Positions 60,289-64,000 of a stretch of DNA of 64,000 nt are shown in pieces. This stretch comes from Ehretia macrophylla (Eukaryota > Streptophyta > Magnoliopsida > Boraginales > Ehretiaceae), in the NCBI GenBank assembly GCA_037974665.1, contig CM075770.1, positions 8,010,501 through 8,074,500 of the forward strand. Reading direction: 5' to 3'. How positions within the stretch are numbered: the first letter of the stretch is position 1; every line of letters starts with the position of its first letter. The translations under genes were made by a program, and so were the position numbers. A model generated the notes under the pieces. It did no database searches and was not told the DNA's origin. It was given only the letters and a program-made list of their open reading frames with translations.

Positions 60289-63200
60289 ATGGATAGCAAT
60301 AGCAGCTTGGAGCAAACGTTGCAAGAAGGGAAGCTGTACCGCCAAGTTAATTCTCTCATCGTTGCCCATCTCCGAGACAATAATCTTAACCAAGTAAATT
60401 ATTTTATTTTTATTTTGATTTACTTCTTACTTGTGTTTTTGCTGAAAAATAGTTTTATTTATTTATTTTTGTTATTCTTTTATTGAATAGGCAGCAAGTG
60501 CAGTTGCTTCAGCTACAATGACACCATTAAATGTTGAAGCTCCTCCTAATAGGCTTCTTGAACTGGTTGCCAAGGTTTGTTTTTCTCTTTTTGCTATTTT
60601 TTTATTTATTAATGGAGAAAAAATTTGAATTTTTTTGGGAAGTTGTGGTAGATTATTGGCTGTTTATTGCAATTGAATGTGGAAAATTGTTTTGGAATTA
60701 TAGAAAGTAAAATGGTATTTTGGGTTGGCAACAAAACGTGAAAAAAATTGAAAAACAAAATGTTTAAAAAAAAAATAAAAATTGTTGCCTATATAGGTTC
60801 TTTGATGCAATATAATGTGGATGGTTGTGTAGAAAAAAAAGAAAAAAGGAAGAGGGTAGTTTAGGTTTGCAACAAAATCTGGAAAACCTTTAAATTTATT
60901 TTGATTTTTGTTTTTCCGTTTTTGGAAGCTTAATTTTTATTATGCAATTTTATGTGGGTAGTTATTTAGAAAATTAGGTAAAGGAAAAGGGTACTTGTGG
61001 TTGGCAACGAAAATGTTAAAAAAAAGGGAGAAACTTTATTTTTAATGTTTTAGTAGCTTATAGTGTTTTATATGCAATTTAATGGAGGCTAATTGTTTAG
61101 AATGTTAAAGAAAGGGAAAGAGTGCGTTGGGCTGGCAACAAGAATGTGATAAAAAAGGAAAGGATTTTTTTTTTTCCCAATTATTTGAAGCTTATAGGAC
61201 TCTTTATGCAATTTAATGTGGGTAATTGTTTAGAAAGATAAGGCAACAAAATGTGAAAAAATTGAAAAAGAAGTTTTTTTTTTTTTACTAGATTTGGTAG
61301 CTTGAATTTCTTTTCATAAATACTAATGCAGATGTCTAGAAAATTGAAGAAAGGGAAAGGGTATTTTTGGTTGGCAACTAAATGTTGAAAAAAATGATAA
61401 TGAACTAAAGAAAAAGAAAAGATACTAGATTGGTTTAAAGGATACAATCTAGACGGTTTTTGGAGTGTTCACTCCAGTAAATTATGGAAAAAACATTGAA
61501 AAATAAAGTGCCAATGAAATGTGGAAATTGAGAAGAGGAAGAACAGGAGAGAAAAAGGATATATTATGGTTCTAAGGGGTTAACAGGGCCTTGCAGTAGA
61601 GAAAGATGACATTTTGAGAGGAGCGCCTTCAGCTGCACTTTTTGATTCGAGTGTACCTGCTGCATATGGTGCAATCCCGGCTCCTCGTGCTGCTGCTGTT
61701 GATTTCAGGCAATTCTTGAAACGCTTTGACACTTCTTAATTTTCTTATAATGCTTGCATGTTATGTTGCCATTTAATAATTTTGATGTTGTAAACATATA
61801 TAATTGGTTATTGGAGCATTGTGAATTTAGTGAGGTTAAGAAGATATTTTTCTGCATCTGCTTTTTGGCATATGTAAAAGGAGTTCTACAATACAAATAC
61901 AAGACTAGTGGGTAACTAGGTATCAAATTGGCAGTGTGCTTGTATTGTTAGCTATATTGCTATTTACTGGAAATCTTTCAATGTAATATAATGTCATATT
62001 AAAATTGTGGAAACAGTGATGTTTAACTCTGTATCTATTACTATAATTAGCAATCTATGCAAAATCCATGCCTGGTCTTACTCTTTCGTCAAATAGTTAA
62101 AGTAGATACATAAAGTTGGATTCTTTTTAGTTACCTAAACATGATTCAGCATATGTTCTCACCTGAAGGTTTCACACTTCTTGTTGTGCACTATGCATAC
62201 TTTTGGTGTCATTAACTCATGCTCATCTTTTCCAAGTATCACAATTATGTTATCTCTTCCTTAGATACTGATATGAAGGTGTCTATGCTAACTGAGATGC
62301 TAAGCACATGCGGTTTTTGTAGCCCAAGGTGTTGACATATTTGTGAAACTTTGTTTGGAAGCATTATATAAATATGCTGATTTCTTGTATTTCCAAACAG
62401 TGCTGTCCATGATACAAAAGGATCATCAAAGAGTTTCCCTAAGCATGAGACAAGGCATGTTTCTGAGCACAAGGTATCTATTCTCCGAGAATAGTATGTT
62501 GTGGAATAGATGGCTCTTAACATTTAATAGCTCCCAAGTACAACCAAAACACACTTGTTCTGGCTTTAACTCACTAGAAAATTCTGTGTTGTAGAATGTT
62601 GCAAGATGTGCAAGGTTTAGTCCAGATGGACGGTTTCTTGCCACTGGAAGTTCTGACACATCCATTAAGCTCTTTGAGGTGTTGATACCTCAACCCTTTG
62701 AACAGTTTTTTAATCACTTCCAGTTCTCTCTGACTGATTTGCTACTATTCACTGATGCAGATAGCAAAAATAAAGCAGATGATGCTGCCGGATACAAGAG
62801 ATGGTCCTGTACGGCCTGTCATCAGGACATTTTATGACCATATACAAGTAAATCTTTTAACCACTTTTCCTTGGAAATTATAAGTTAGTCACAAAAGTTG
62901 GAATCATTCACTCATCCAGAATTTCTGCAGAAGACTCGGTGTGGGTTTTTTACAAATTCCGGTTGAATATGATATCTGGATTTTGCAATTGGCTTCAGTT
63001 CTCTCTGTACTGTTCTCAAATTTGATGACCATAGTAGGTGCCAGCCTCTGTGAGACTAGGTCCTTTTATCTCTACTTGTATAAGGTAGTAAACGAGAAGA
63101 ACGATTACCAAGTCTAAAACTGAGAATTACAATAATAAAATGCTAAACTGGAAGACATGGTATGGTCGTAGGATCTTCGATGTATAACCATGTAACAACG

Positions 63201-64000
63201 GTAGAAAGGAATTTTAGCTAGATCTCATGCCTAGTTTTCTTTGAATAAAATAAACCAAAAAACAAGTATTCTTTCAATCCAGATTGTATGCTTTTATATA
63301 TAAAATTTTATGTTAAGATGGACTTATGATTCATGAGGATAAAATCCTTCAAATTGGTCACACCTATCTCACCAGTGTACCAAAAGTTGGAATGCTTAAT
63401 CAATGGTCATTAGTGGCTTACCCCAATAATCTTGAATTTTCAATTTTCTTCTTTTTTCCTTTTCTTCTGTCCCAAGAATTCCTCAATGGATTAGAAAAGG
63501 AAATAGTAGTTTTCCAGGGCTCTGACACCACCTAGCATATTTGAATTTTATCATGCTGCATTCTAGATGGTTTTGAACTTCTGACTCATGACTGATGCAT
63601 AGTTGTTCCCGAAATCGGATTCTTATTTTGACTTCTCACAACTGCAGCCAATAAATGACTTGGACTTCCATCCTCAGAATATGATTCTAATATCTGGGGC
63701 CAAAGATCACACAATAAAGTATGCTTTATTTCCTTATTAAGATTTTTTTTTTTCAGCTGGCGTCTTTAATTTGCTATCCATCATATCATTAACTACATTA
63801 TGTTGGATCTCATTCACATCCCATCCATAAACAAACTCCTGAAGAATGCTTCATATGGTGCTTTTCACTTGCAGGTTCTTTGATTTTTCCAAACCGACAG
63901 CTAAGAAAGCATTCAAAGTTTTTCAGGTATTTTTGTTGTGATTTCTAGGTTCTACGTGGTTCTTGATTTACTGGTTTGACATGATAGCCATCTTTTGAAC
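60289..64000 (+). CDS. cleavage stimulation factor subunit CstF50 (WD40), 5' part
   Basis: Nuclear subunit of the CstF complex that helps select the cleavage site in pre-mRNA 3'-end formation. Exons in the window: 60289-60393, 60491-60574, 61587-61708, 62401-62473, 62595-62678, 62761-62847, 63648-63718, 63875-63926. They join in frame to 226 residues, about half of a protein of roughly 430. The N-terminus (LYRQVNSLIVAHLRDNNL) matches the CstF50 homodimerisation domain. Then come PAPRAAAVDF and the first WD40 repeats: ARFSPDGRFLATGSSDTSIKLF and LDFHPQNMILISGAKDHTIKFFDFSK. VIRTFYDH and KKAFKVFQ are family hallmarks. Intron 3 starts with GC instead of GT. The gene continues beyond the window. 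Confidence 0.94.
60650..61400. repeat. ~130-bp diverged minisatellite in CstF50 intron 2
   Basis: About six units share the order ATGCAATTTAATGTGG, TTGTTTAGAAA, AAGGGAAAGGGT, TTGGCAACAAAATGTG. The anchor word occurs at about 60667, 60804, 60941, 61071, 61205 and 61325, a spacing of 120-137 bp. It makes up most of the intron. Confidence 0.8.

Overview
The window is nuclear DNA of a flowering plant, almost certainly a eudicot. It is AT-rich, the genes have several introns with GT..AG borders, the encoded proteins are plant-type (COBRA-like, plastid anthranilate synthase beta, plant CstF50), and Copia, CACTA, hAT-like MITE and foldback sequences are dense. I see no bacterial, organellar or viral gene content and no CRISPR. 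All exon borders below were worked out by hand from splice signals, reading phase and protein family; none was tested against transcripts.

Layout. (1) 1-30627 is a decayed tandem array built around a short-chain dehydrogenase/reductase (SDR) gene on the minus strand. The same 5' flank of the SDR gene recurs at 1, 11950 and 30583, which marks unit boundaries. Unit 1 (1-11949) carries a truncated Copia element (387-4349) and SDR copy 1 (10214-11831), which is complete except for a destroyed splice acceptor. Unit 2 (11950-30582) carries a hAT-type MITE, a 1.57-kb insertion, a short SDR 3' relic, a 9.4-kb CACTA transposon (19178-28595) and SDR copy 2 (28840-30464), a clear pseudogene. (2) 30628-36928 is repeat-rich DNA with no gene I can support. 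(3) 36929-43651 holds two convergent COBRA-like genes for GPI-anchored cell-wall proteins, one resembling the COBL4 type and one the COBRA/COBL1 type. (4) 45520-55228 is the nuclear gene for the plastid anthranilate synthase beta subunit (glutaminase of tryptophan synthesis), minus strand, seven coding exons plus a 5'UTR intron. (5) 55229-60288 is the divergent intergenic region, occupied by at least five foldback MITEs. (6) 60289-64000 is the 5' half of the gene for CstF50, a WD40 subunit of the mRNA cleavage stimulation factor; the rest lies beyond the window.

How the parts relate. The two COBRA-like proteins probably act in cellulose deposition in primary and secondary walls. Anthranilate synthase beta and CstF50 are unrelated housekeeping functions that share a divergent intergenic region. 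From memory, Arabidopsis COBRA (At5g60920), CstF50 (At5g60940) and COBL5 (At5g60950) are neighbours, so this block may be conserved gene order. The left half of the window is best read as an insertion history: because the units are duplicates, each can serve as the empty site for insertions in the other. I found no convincing undescribed biological system. The most unusual observations are the structure of the Copia truncation, the independent decay of the SDR copies, and the repeat expansions inside housekeeping introns.
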